Assembly: GCF_011516735.1 (NCBI RefSeq)
Contig: NZ_WOSX01000031.1
Coordinates: 1-40,494, forward strand
Direction of reading: 5' to 3'
DNA: 40,494 nucleotides
Origin: Acetobacter fallax
GTDB lineage: Bacteria; Pseudomonadota; Alphaproteobacteria; Acetobacterales; Acetobacteraceae
Shown in pieces: positions 16,549 to 23,510 of this stretch. A program made the translations under genes and the position numbers. Positions within the stretch are counted from its first letter, which is position 1, and each line of letters starts with the position of its first letter. The notes beneath the pieces are model-generated. The model was given only the letters and a program-made list of their open reading frames with translations, searched no databases and was not told the DNA's origin.

Positions 16549-17051
16549 AACAGCCCCAGCTGCACGGCTGGTGCGGCCGCGACCGGGGATACCGGCGCCA
16601 CGCCGTGCTTCGCCATCAGGCGGGCCAGTTCCGCCTTCTCGCGCGCATCCTGATCTTCCCGGGCACGGCTCGCCCATGCCTCGACCAGAAGGTTCTCACG
16701 GACACGCTGGCCGATTTCCCGCTCTACGTCCGACCAGACAAAGCCGGGATCTCCCCAGCAGGGATGTCGCGCAATCTGATCAAGGAAATCCCGTCGTGTC
16801 GCGGCGCTGTCGAACCATGTCTGAGCGAAGCCGTGCCGGTCATAATGAGCAATGAAGCCGAACATATTGCTCACACGCTTGTGCAGCGACGCCGTGAATT
16901 TCCCGGCAGGCATTCCCTCGGCGATGAACCGCAGCATGGCGTTACCCAGCTTCGCTTTTTCCTCGACCGTCGTCCATCTGGTCGGTTTCAGGAAAGCCGG
17001 ATCGAGCGGCGGCGTGCGGATCCGCTCGCACAGGATCGGCACGCCGCTCAT
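16545..17051 (-). CDS. Hypothetical protein with C-terminal sliding-clamp motif QLGLF
   Basis: This 168-aa, mostly helical protein has conserved-looking blocks: MLRFIAEGMPAGKFTASLHKRVSNMFGFIAHYDRHGF, TWFDSAATRRDFLDQIARHPCWGDP. I do not know its family. The extreme C-terminus reads AVQLGLF, a match to the QLxLF peptide that docks proteins on the beta sliding clamp. ATG 17051 overlaps the stop of the previous gene in ATGA, so it is the last of three coupled genes after ardC. A role at the replication fork or on newly made second strand is inferred from the clamp motif. Confidence 0.8.
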   Translation of the reverse strand: MSGVPILCERIRTPPLDPAFLKPTRWTTVEEKAKLGNAMLRFIAEGMPAGKFTASLHKRVSNMFGFIAHYDRHGFAQTWFDSAATRRDFLDQIARHPCWGDPGFVWSDVEREIGQRVRENLLVEAWASRAREDQDAREKAELARLMAKHGVAPVSPVAAAPAVQLGLF

Positions 17052-17437
17052 GTGACCGGGCTCCGGTTCCGATACCTGTTATGGAAACGGCTTACGTCCG
17101 GCAGATCCGGATATGTGCCGGGACCATTCCCTTCCAGTACCATCTGTTCGAGCAACCTCACGCTGAGATGTGTCCTGCGCCCGTCCCGAAGACTGCGCAT
17201 CACCGCAAGGTCTGATCGTCCGCTGATGTAACGGTCTTCCCACAGACCCGTCTGGGGATGGCGCGCGGCCGCAGCCTGTGTGCCATTCAGGAATGCCTCC
17301 ACGATCCAGCGTGAAGCGCGCTCCGGCCGGCCACGCTGGGGAGCCGGCAAATAGAAAATGGCGCCGACGGGCACGGTTCCCACCCGGAGAGGATTGTCGC
17401 TTCCCTGGAACGGTGACGTGTAATACTGCCGGTTCAT
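17048..17437 (-). CDS. Hypothetical protein (129 aa) in the ardC operon
   Basis: The start ATG 17437 has AGGAG upstream and overlaps the previous stop by ATGA; the stop overlaps the next start in the same way. The protein contains VGAIFYLPAPQRGRPERASRWIVEAFLNGTQAAA, QTGLWEDRYISGRSDLAVMRSLRDGRRTHLSVRLLEQMVLEG. There are no membrane segments or known catalytic motifs. I do not recognise the family. The strict coupling on both sides indicates a real gene of the ArdC unit. Confidence 0.72.
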   Translation of the reverse strand: MNRQYYTSPFQGSDNPLRVGTVPVGAIFYLPAPQRGRPERASRWIVEAFLNGTQAAAARHPQTGLWEDRYISGRSDLAVMRSLRDGRRTHLSVRLLEQMVLEGNGPGTYPDLPDVSRFHNRYRNRSPVT

Positions 17438-17814
17438 GCCGCTTCTCCTTTTGTCTCAGAGCCTTTGTTCGCGCCGGACGCAGGACCGTTCAGGGCAAGC
17501 GCCTCGGCAGCGTCGCTCTCCACGGTCACGATCCATTTGTCCGTTCCGAGCGCACCGCTGCGATATGCGGTATCGAACCCGCGTGGTTTGCGGTCGCCCC
17601 GGCGGATATGCACGCCGATGGAGAACGACCGCCCGGGATGGTCAGTGGCGATCCTGTCGCCATAAAGCGTCACCGCCTTCGTGAGATCTGCCAGCGTACG
17701 GGCTTCGGTCATTCCCCGGTTTCCGAGGTGATCCATGGGCAGAGCGACCAGCACTTTGCCGGTGCCGGAAAGCCTGCGCACGGCAGGGGTCGCAATCAGA
17801 GCAAAGACAGGCAT
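17434..17814 (-). CDS. Hypothetical protein (126 aa) following ardC
   Basis: ATG 17814 (MPVFALIATPAVRRLSGTGK) is chosen because GGAG lies six bases upstream; the frame stays open further back. The protein has VLVALPMDHLGNRGMTEARTLADLTKAVTLYGDRIATDHPGR, SIGVHIRRGDRKPRGF and a low-complexity Ala/Gly/Lys tail. No known domain was recognised. It starts 53 bp after the ardC stop and overlaps the next gene by four bases, so the group is one transcription unit. Confidence 0.7.
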   Translation of the reverse strand: MPVFALIATPAVRRLSGTGKVLVALPMDHLGNRGMTEARTLADLTKAVTLYGDRIATDHPGRSFSIGVHIRRGDRKPRGFDTAYRSGALGTDKWIVTVESDAAEALALNGPASGANKGSETKGEAA

Positions 17815-17866
17815 GACAGACTCCATCTGTAAAACACCCGTATCGGGCATGTGTTTTGGAAAACTC

Positions 17867-18766
17867 TCAGGCGGCGGCGGCCACGTCCCCGATGGGCTGA
17901 CGGCGCGTCGATGTGTTGAAAATGTATTCGGCGGCGGCCGACGCGGCGCTTGCGGCGGTGAAAATCGCGCGTTTGTCCGCCTTCAGAAGGTCCAGCCAGC
18001 TTCCAATGTAATCCGAGTGACGGACGGTCGGCTCGATCTGCAGTTCCGCGCACACGAACGCTGACACCATCTCGGCGACCAGTTCCTCGGCGGCATAGGC
18101 GCGGTCTCCGAACCGTTTTCCGAATGTGCGGGCCAGCCGTTTTTCCGAGCCCGTCCAGTGTCCGATCTCGTGAAAGATCGTGCGATACCAATCGATTTGT
18201 GCAAAATAGTTCTGCTGGGGCGGGACACGGATATAGTCCGGCTCAGGCGCATAAAACGCCTTATCGCCTCCCACCCGGATGTCTGCCCCGGTGTCGCGCA
18301 TGAGCGCTTCTGCCTGCGGCACAATCTCACGCTCGGGCAACGGTGTGGGCGCCGCCCCCATGCCTTCCGGCAGGTTCTCGCACTGGTCCACATTGAACAC
18401 CGTAAACCGCTTCAGGAACGGAATCGTCCGGGGATCGTCAGACCCTGCTTCCGACTTCGGCGTGAAACGGTCGGCGTAGAAAACCGTCGTTCCTTTCTCT
18501 CCTTTTCTGACATTTCCGCCCTCGGCCAGCGCCTGCCGGAACGTCAGCCATTTCTGCGTGGAGAAGCCCTGCATCTCCACCGAACCCCACAACATCAGAA
18601 TATTGATTCCGGAATAGGCACGGCCCGTCGTCGCGTTCCGGGGCAGGGCGACGCCGCAGTTCGAGCGGCCCCACGGGCACACCCACGGCACGGTGCCATT
18701 CTCAAGCTCGCGGATGATCCGGTCTGTCACGGTCTGATGGATGTCGGTGCGTTCGGTTCTGGCCAT
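17867..18766 (-). CDS. ardC: ArdC-type antirestriction protein
   Basis: This 299-aa protein combines the ArdC N-terminal ssDNA-binding domain (IHQTVTDRIIRELENGTVPWVCPW, RAYSGINILMLW, WLTFRQALAEGGNVRKGEKGTTV, FTVFNVDQCENLP) with a zincin-like metallopeptidase domain. HEIGHW (HEIGH at 199-203) and downstream EELVAEM supply His, Glu, His and a third ligand. In plasmid pSa, ArdC binds ssDNA and protects incoming DNA from type I restriction, according to established work on that homolog. ATG 18766 is chosen over the upstream ATG because GGAG sits eight bases before it and it gives the family N-terminus. Small coupled genes follow. Confidence 0.94.
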   Translation of the reverse strand: MARTERTDIHQTVTDRIIRELENGTVPWVCPWGRSNCGVALPRNATTGRAYSGINILMLWGSVEMQGFSTQKWLTFRQALAEGGNVRKGEKGTTVFYADRFTPKSEAGSDDPRTIPFLKRFTVFNVDQCENLPEGMGAAPTPLPEREIVPQAEALMRDTGADIRVGGDKAFYAPEPDYIRVPPQQNYFAQIDWYRTIFHEIGHWTGSEKRLARTFGKRFGDRAYAAEELVAEMVSAFVCAELQIEPTVRHSDYIGSWLDLLKADKRAIFTAASAASAAAEYIFNTSTRRQPIGDVAAAA

Positions 18767-18838
18767 GATCTGTCTCCAAAAAATGCAAAAGCCGCCCCAA
18801 AGGACGGCCATTCTCTGCTGCAGATGGGCGGACGGGTT

Positions 18839-19000
18839 TCACCCGAGATCGAGCACCCCGGTCGTGGGATCCAGGAACAGGTCCGGAAGCACGAGAGCGA
18901 CGACCAGGGCGAGCGTCCAGAGGAGCACGAGCGCGAGAAACCTGATGATTTCCACCGCGGGATGGGGTTGGGGTGGAGACACGGTGCGGTCCTGAGCCAT
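18839..19000 (-). CDS. Small single-pass membrane protein (53 aa)
   Basis: The frame from ATG 19000, with AGGA at a good distance, reads MAQDRTVSPPQPHPAVEIIR, a hydrophobic stretch (FLALVLLWTLALVVALVLPDLFL) and a short C-terminus (DPTTGVLDLG). The membrane helix is unambiguous. The gene lies 72 bp before ardC and 63 bp after the 19063-19136 repeat, so it is the first gene downstream of that element. The function is unknown. Membrane-located entry-exclusion or anti-defence micro-proteins are possible, but nothing in the sequence shows that. Confidence 0.6.
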   Translation of the reverse strand: MAQDRTVSPPQPHPAVEIIRFLALVLLWTLALVVALVLPDLFLDPTTGVLDLG

Positions 19001-19062
19001 TGTCCAGATCCTTTTTTCTGGCGTTTCTGACCCTTTCCGGCGACCGCAGGGCAGACTGACGG

Positions 19063-19136
19063 GCAAGGGCGCCGCGCAGCGGCGGGATCGGCCTGGCCCG
19101 CAGCGAAGCGAGGACACATGCCGACCCACCCCTTGC
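19063..19136. repeat. 74-bp foldable intergenic repeat, copy 1 (upstream of the ardC operon)
   Basis: The block is bounded by GCAAGGG and CCCTTGC, a perfect 7-bp outer stem. Inside are CGCCGC-GCA-GCGGCG, a 6-bp hairpin, and GGGATCGGC pairing with GCCGACCC with one bulge; the latter encloses a smaller stem around GCAGCGAAGCGAGG. A copy with only two base changes lies at 23409-23482, and a diverged one at 28753-28834. It precedes a leftward gene start by 63 bp. No coding potential or T-tract is seen. Confidence 0.85.
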
Positions 19137-19212
19137 GCGGCAGGCTGAACTGTGGTGCCGATCCCCTTTTCCGTTTCCTTCCCTTCCTTTCCTGGATTTT
19201 CCCCTTCTTTTC

Positions 19213-19725
19213 TTATCGCGAAGGCCCCTTCCCTTTCGTGCGTGACGGGCCGGCACGGGGCTTTTTTGGCGGTGCAAGGAAGGGGCATCGGATCTGTGTC
19301 GGGGACACGTCGATCCAGAAGCGACCGCGCGCGGTCGCCTCAAGCGCCTTGCGGATAGTCTCGGCAGACAGGAATTCCGCGCCATCATCCCCGCCAAAAG
19401 ACGCACGTTTCACGTCATACCAGTCCTCGGAAGAGGCTTGCGGATCCGCCTCTCTGGCGTAGGCGACAAGGTTCACCTCGCCGTTGTCGCCAGGGAGACC
19501 CGGATGACCATTCGACATCAGATAGATCCCCTGGTCGCCCACCAGCATGAGACCAGCAGGGATCTTCGTCCGGTCAATATCCTCGTATGCGGGATGTCGG
19601 GTCTTCACCCCGGGCCGGAGACAGGCGGGATCATAGAGCTGATCCAGCGTTGGCGTATGTTCGCTCGCGGCGTCGGCGTGGGCGAGCAGCCGCGTCACCA
19701 GGGCATGGTCGAAATGCAGTTTCAT
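19213..19725 (-). CDS. DUF3085 family protein
   Basis: ATG 19725 (MKLHFDHALVTRLLAHADAA) is preceded by AAGGA and gives the usual DUF3085 N-terminus. The family blocks PAGLMLVGDQGIYLMSNG, VNLVAYAREADP and FLSAETIRKAL are present. The last 30 residues are basic and low in complexity (PKKPRAGPSRTKGKG). DUF3085 proteins occur on proteobacterial conjugative plasmids beside ArdC and ParB-like genes; their activity is unknown. The gene is separated from the upstream DUF5983 gene by a terminator, so it needs its own promoter, which must lie within about 40 bp. Confidence 0.85.
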   Translation of the reverse strand: MKLHFDHALVTRLLAHADAASEHTPTLDQLYDPACLRPGVKTRHPAYEDIDRTKIPAGLMLVGDQGIYLMSNGHPGLPGDNGEVNLVAYAREADPQASSEDWYDVKRASFGGDDGAEFLSAETIRKALEATARGRFWIDVSPTQIRCPFLAPPKKPRAGPSRTKGKGPSR

Positions 19726-19761
19726 AATCGTCTTCCTTCTGTGTTCCTCCTGTGAGGACAC

Positions 19762-19790
19762 AAAAAAAGCGGGACACTCTCGTGTCCCGC
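19762..19790 (-). terminator. Rho-independent terminator after the DUF5983 gene
   Basis: Read leftward, GCGGGACAC-gaga-GTGTCCCGC forms a perfect 9-bp stem with a 4-base loop, followed at once by seven T residues. It ends transcripts from the DUF5983 gene (stop at 19828) before DUF3085. Confidence 0.9.
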
Positions 19791-19827
19791 CCTTTCGTAT
19801 TACAGGCCATGGTCTTGGTATTGCCGG

Positions 19828-20130
19828 TCATTCCCCTTCATCATCAAAGAACTGGTACGCCTCTTCTACCGCACCGTCTGAATCAAACATGACGTAATCA
19901 CATCCGTTACTTGCCGCATCTTCAAGAATTCGGCGAAGGCTGGCAGAACCCGGCCAGTCCGGCGAACAGCGGCGTTCACCCACCCACACGAACCAGCCAT
20001 GAGGACCGGAGAGACAGGACAGGCCGGTTGCACCGCCTGATTGTGCATAAGCCTCCAGCAACTCCCGATCTGACTTCGGCAGATGGCCGGTGCTGAGATC
20101 CATGAAACGTCTGATATGGGCATTCATCAT
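19828..20130 (-). CDS. DUF5983-like protein
   Basis: This 100-aa protein reads HIRRFMDLSTGHLPKSDRELL, then HGWFVWVGERR and ASNGCDYVMFDSDG. This matches my memory of the DUF5983 pattern (FLDLSTaHLP ... GW..wV ... GCDYVLFD.D). The C-terminus is acidic. Two adjacent ATG codons are available and the first, at 20130, has AAGG upstream. Homologues sit in the same plasmid block as DUF3085 and ParB-like genes. The function is not known. It is terminated by the hairpin at 19762-19790. Confidence 0.78.
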   Translation of the reverse strand: MMNAHIRRFMDLSTGHLPKSDRELLEAYAQSGGATGLSCLSGPHGWFVWVGERRCSPDWPGSASLRRILEDAASNGCDYVMFDSDGAVEEAYQFFDDEGE

Positions 20131-20462
20131 GGAACTGTGCCTTTCTGTTCACGTCGCACTTTCGGGCGGACGGAAAAAAGAGGTGGTCAGGCAGACTGCG
20201 ATACCGCTATAATTGTGTTGCTGCCTGACGGGATTTGAAACAGGTGTGGCCAAAATGGACACACCTGGAACCGGGGTAGGCTTCGCTAAAAATCAGTCCG
20301 TTAGGCGGCCCTTTCGGAAGTCATGTTTCATAGACGTTCCATATCGCTGAAACGTATCAGGATGGCTCTCGCCGCAGGGTGCCCGGTAGCTGAAGAGACT
20401 CTCCTCAGCGACCGACTGGCGCATGAAGCTTGTAATCAGCCTCTGTGCTTTCCCGGTATTTT
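20131..20462. other. Intergenic region with two inverted repeats
   Basis: This 332-bp gap has no gene that I can support. GTCAGGCAG (20186-20194) pairs with CTGCCTGAC (20221-20229), and CAGGTGTG (20241-20248) with CACACCTG (20260-20267). On the minus strand the second stem precedes TTTC and the first precedes CACCTCTTTTTT, so the pair could end the DUF6878-DUF6915 transcript. It could also be a small structured RNA. The TATAATTG inside the first loop at 20208-20215 looks like a -10 on the plus strand but has no gene behind it. Confidence 0.45.
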
Positions 20463-20831
20463 CTATTTTGTGTGGTTATTTGCCCACTCTTCTGCGAGAT
20501 GAGCTAACGATTGCGGATTACCCATCCAGCGCTCGGGTCTGATGGATCGCGCCCAGTCAGCAAAAGAAGGAATTCGCCCGTGATCTTCGAGAACGTGTTG
20601 CTCGGCAATCAGCCTGACAGGAACAATTCTGCCGTCTGAATTCGTAATCACGACGCCGAACTGTGCCTCGCAGGCGAAACATCCCTCTGCATGATGACGA
20701 AGCGCCCTATGCCGCATGTCGCCGATAAGCACCTTCGACCAGTCAAACCAGTCGTGAATGGGTTGGTAATCCTCTGGTCGACCACCCCATTTTCGGACGG
20801 AAGAGAGAGCGTGATGATATGGATGTGCCAC
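20463..20831 (-). CDS. DUF6915-like protein
   Basis: I choose GTG 20831, giving MAHPYHHALSSVRKWGG, the usual family N-terminus, with GAGG six bases upstream; an earlier TTG at 20846 is less likely. The 122-aa protein has PEDYQPIHDWFDWSKVLIGDMRHRALRHHAEGCFACE, ITNSDGRIVPVRLIAEQHVLEDHGRIPSFADWARSIRPERWM. The His-rich HRALRHHAEG and EQHVLED blocks could bind metal. It follows the DUF6878 gene by only 11 bp, so the two are cotranscribed. Members are found on plasmids and phages; the role is unknown. Confidence 0.83.
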   Translation of the reverse strand: MAHPYHHALSSVRKWGGRPEDYQPIHDWFDWSKVLIGDMRHRALRHHAEGCFACEAQFGVVITNSDGRIVPVRLIAEQHVLEDHGRIPSFADWARSIRPERWMGNPQSLAHLAEEWANNHTK

Positions 20832-20842
20832 GGCAGACCTCG

Positions 20843-21259
20843 TCAATAGAGGGATGTCGAATAGTTACGTTCGACGACGTAATCATAATGTTCAAGGGTA
20901 ATCACCCTGGTCTCCACATCCCAGGTTACTTCGCCTCCTCCACCTTCGTTGTTTTCCCAGCCGCCGTGATCAATGGCGACTATTCCCATAGAGGTATTTT
21001 CGATGACTTCTTTGATCTGAACTGTTTTTTTCTCGGGAGTATTATTCCCCCACACGAGATCCTGGACAACCACCTCTTTCTCAACGGAGCAGTCTGCTGG
21101 CAGGATACTGAAATCCTCAATTCCCCCGCTGTCACCGCTACCTTCGTACACAACGGTTACACTTGTAACGCCAAGTTCCTGAAGGGCGTCGAACACGACT
21201 TCCCGATTTTCGGAAATCACCTTTCTTTCGGCTTTTTCGTAGTCCTGGTAAGAAGACAT
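20843..21259 (-). CDS. DUF6878-like protein
   Basis: ATG 21259 (MSSYQDYEKAERKVISENRE) has GAGG five bases upstream and is preferred to the start at 21304. The 138-aa product shows the family pattern VFDALQELGVTSVTVVYEGSGDSGGIEDF and the end HGGWENNEGGGGEVTWDVETRVITLEHYDYVVE. It is acidic and cytoplasmic, and no catalytic site is assigned. It is the first gene of a two-gene unit with DUF6915. These proteins typically travel with ParB-like and ArdC genes on plasmids. Confidence 0.83.
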   Translation of the reverse strand: MSSYQDYEKAERKVISENREVVFDALQELGVTSVTVVYEGSGDSGGIEDFSILPADCSVEKEVVVQDLVWGNNTPEKKTVQIKEVIENTSMGIVAIDHGGWENNEGGGGEVTWDVETRVITLEHYDYVVERNYSTSLY

Positions 21260-21406
21260 AATAACCTCACAGGTTTTATTTGGTGTATCATGTGTGTTTC
21301 GCAAGCATCTCGTAAGCAGTAGCCAGACCGACCATCTTCTTCATTTCCAAGACCCGCGCGAGCCTGCCTGCCGTCCAGATGCGACTGAAGAGTCTTTCCT
21401 TGGGGT

Positions 21407-23341
21407 TCACCGGATCGCGATGAACTCGACATGTGATCTCAGGAACTCATCCGGCGTCTGCGGCGGTGGAAGCGGGTTCTCCTCCTCCTCGTCGTCAGGA
21501 TCACCCTCCCCTTCCTCTTCTGCCGCGCGCCGCGAAGGCCCGACCTCATCATCGTCCTGAGCAATCTCCTGCTCAGGTTCGGCCGTCTCCGCAACAGCCA
21601 TCGCACTGCCATCCGTGACTGCGTCGTCGCCGTGCTCCGTTTCGTCTTCATCGGCGTCCTCCAGATCGTCGTCGCTGGCTTCGGGTGGCGGTGGACTGAG
21701 GGCTTCCTGAAACGAGGCGTTCAGCTTCGCGACATCGAGCCCGAACCGGGCCTCGGGATGGACCCAGACCCCCTGCCCCACCCGGTCCATCAGCGCTTTG
21801 CGCATCTCCTTGCCCGTGTTGCGCGGCAGAATGCCCTCGGCCTGAACCACCTTCGTGATGCCCGGCTTGCTGAGCGTCTTCAGGAAGTCCTCATCGGCCA
21901 TGGTGGGGAGCCGGGCGTCGGCATTGACGATATGGCCGGCCAGCACGCTCCATTCGCCGCTGTTCGTGCTATTCTTCTCGCAGGAGAGCACGGCTTTCAG
22001 CACGCGGATCGCCGCCCCGCGCAACAGGGTCTCGTCCAGCGCCAGTTCCCCGTCCTGAAACAGTCCGGCAGCCGCTACCAGCCTCTGCGAGGGCCGGCGC
22101 TGCGGATACCACGCGCCCGCATCTCCATCGACCCGGACGTTCTGCGCGTTGAAGGCCGCGATCAGCAGCCCGACCAGCGTCCACGGGTCGGCGCCCTCCT
22201 GCATCCCGTCCAGCGCCGCGTGCAGGGCCTGTGTCCGGAAGCTGCCGATCATGTCATGTCCGCGCCCGGAAATATCCGCCCGCTCCTTCGGCACGTCGGG
22301 CAGAGAGTCAATCACGGCGGACGGCGTGATCCGGTTCGCGGCCGGGCTGTCGGCGAGAATGCACCAGCCACTTTCGACCTTCAGCCTGTGATTGAGCCAG
22401 AAGCACTTCGTCGCCCCTTCCCGCTCCCAGTAAATCCGGGCGCTTCCATCCTCGAACAGGGGCTCGCCATCCTCGTCGCTCTGCACGATCACTGCGTCTT
22501 CGGGTGTGCTCTGGCTCAGCCACTGGCGCTGCGCCTTCTCATAGGCGATCCCGTCCTCGGTGTAGCGGCCGTCCTTGCCGGCCTCACCGAACAGATCCTC
22601 CTGCCAGACGATCCTGCAGTTTTTCGCGATGGCATCGTCAAAGGACGCATCGGATGCATAAAAACGATCCTGTCGCAGCGCCGAGGCAATCCGGCTCCAG
22701 TCGGGTTCGGCCGCCCCCGGCTGCCACGATCCGTCCGGCAGCCGCACCCGGTCTCCCTCGCAGGCCTCGACGTCTTCGGGGGGCTCCGTGCCGACCGGAA
22801 ACCCGAAATAGCGCCAGACCTGTTCCTGCAGGCCTTTCGAGGCCAGCGCGATACTGGCCAGCTCACGGCTCTCCGGCCCTTTTCCGGCCTCGATCCAGGC
22901 GAGAATGTCCGGCAGGACCGATGACAGCCGGCTGATCTGTTTCAGCTGCACCGGCGTCAGCATCAGCGCCTTGCAGATCGCGGTGTCGTTCCACTGCTTT
23001 TCCGCCCGGAGCGAGGAGATGACCCGCCACTGTTCCACCTGTGTCATTGGCTGGCGGATCATGTTTTCCGACGCCGCGCGCATCCGGTCCAGTTCCTCGT
23101 CATCGCCCGCCACGACCACCTGAATCGTCTTCAGCCCGGCCTTCACGGCGGCGCGACGGCGACGATGGCCGGCAACGATCATCAGGCCATCCGGGGTGTC
23201 CCGGACCAGAGGCGGATGGATGATCCCGACCGCCTTGACGTTCAGCGCCAGCTGCCGGTCTTCCGTCTCGTTCGGGACTGCGGTGCGGGGATTTTCGGGA
23301 TTGTCGAGCAGCGTCTTCGGATCGACTTCGCGCAGTTCCAT
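21407..23341 (-). CDS. Large ParB/RepB-domain plasmid protein (644 aa)
   Basis: ATG 23341 (MELREVDPKTLLDNPENPRT) has AGGAG upstream. Residues 1-110 form a ParB N-terminal domain with the CTPase/nuclease-fold signature IHPPLVRDTPDGLMIVAGHRRRRAAVKAG. An HTH-like segment (MTQVEQWRVISSLRAEKQWNDTAICKALMLTPVQL) follows. The next 400 residues are not known to me. The C-terminus is strongly acidic (EEEGEGDPDDEEEENP). It is not the partition ParB, which lies at 30400 next to parA. Long ParB-like proteins of this kind mark plasmid leading regions and may be DNA nucleases or anti-defence factors. A foldable repeat lies 68 bp upstream. Confidence 0.85.
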   Translation of the reverse strand: MELREVDPKTLLDNPENPRTAVPNETEDRQLALNVKAVGIIHPPLVRDTPDGLMIVAGHRRRRAAVKAGLKTIQVVVAGDDEELDRMRAASENMIRQPMTQVEQWRVISSLRAEKQWNDTAICKALMLTPVQLKQISRLSSVLPDILAWIEAGKGPESRELASIALASKGLQEQVWRYFGFPVGTEPPEDVEACEGDRVRLPDGSWQPGAAEPDWSRIASALRQDRFYASDASFDDAIAKNCRIVWQEDLFGEAGKDGRYTEDGIAYEKAQRQWLSQSTPEDAVIVQSDEDGEPLFEDGSARIYWEREGATKCFWLNHRLKVESGWCILADSPAANRITPSAVIDSLPDVPKERADISGRGHDMIGSFRTQALHAALDGMQEGADPWTLVGLLIAAFNAQNVRVDGDAGAWYPQRRPSQRLVAAAGLFQDGELALDETLLRGAAIRVLKAVLSCEKNSTNSGEWSVLAGHIVNADARLPTMADEDFLKTLSKPGITKVVQAEGILPRNTGKEMRKALMDRVGQGVWVHPEARFGLDVAKLNASFQEALSPPPPEASDDDLEDADEDETEHGDDAVTDGSAMAVAETAEPEQEIAQDDDEVGPSRRAAEEEGEGDPDDEEEENPLPPPQTPDEFLRSHVEFIAIR

Positions 23342-23408
23342 GGTTTCCACTCCTGTTTTCAGGACTCTTTCCTGATGCTTTTCCGGCAGGCAGCGCCGGA
23401 CAGGCGGG

Positions 23409-23482
23409 GCAAGGGCGCCGCGTAGCGGCGGGATCGGCATGGCCCGCAGCGAAGCGAGGACACATGCCGACCCACCCCTTGC
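23409..23482. repeat. 74-bp foldable intergenic repeat, copy 2 (upstream of the ParB-like gene)
   Basis: It has the same length and borders (GCAAGGG/CCCTTGC) as copy 1. Only two bases differ. One is in the loop of the CGCCGC-GTA-GCGGCG hairpin. The other turns GGCCTGG into GGCATGG, which adds pairing to the second stem because GCCGACCC is preceded by CAT. Both changes spare or strengthen the fold. It lies 68 bp before ATG 23341 and 29 bp after the stop of the methylase-helicase. Confidence 0.85.
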
Positions 23483-23510
23483 GGCGGCTGGCCGGAGATG
23501 GCAGCCGCTC

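Noticed and set aside
20186..20330. tRNA or tmRNA-like fold in the gap
   Set aside because: No acceptor stem, T-arm or anticodon arrangement could be fitted.
21632..22924. 430-codon plus-strand frame opposite the ParB-like gene
   Set aside because: Antisense shadow; the ParB domain is clear on the minus strand.
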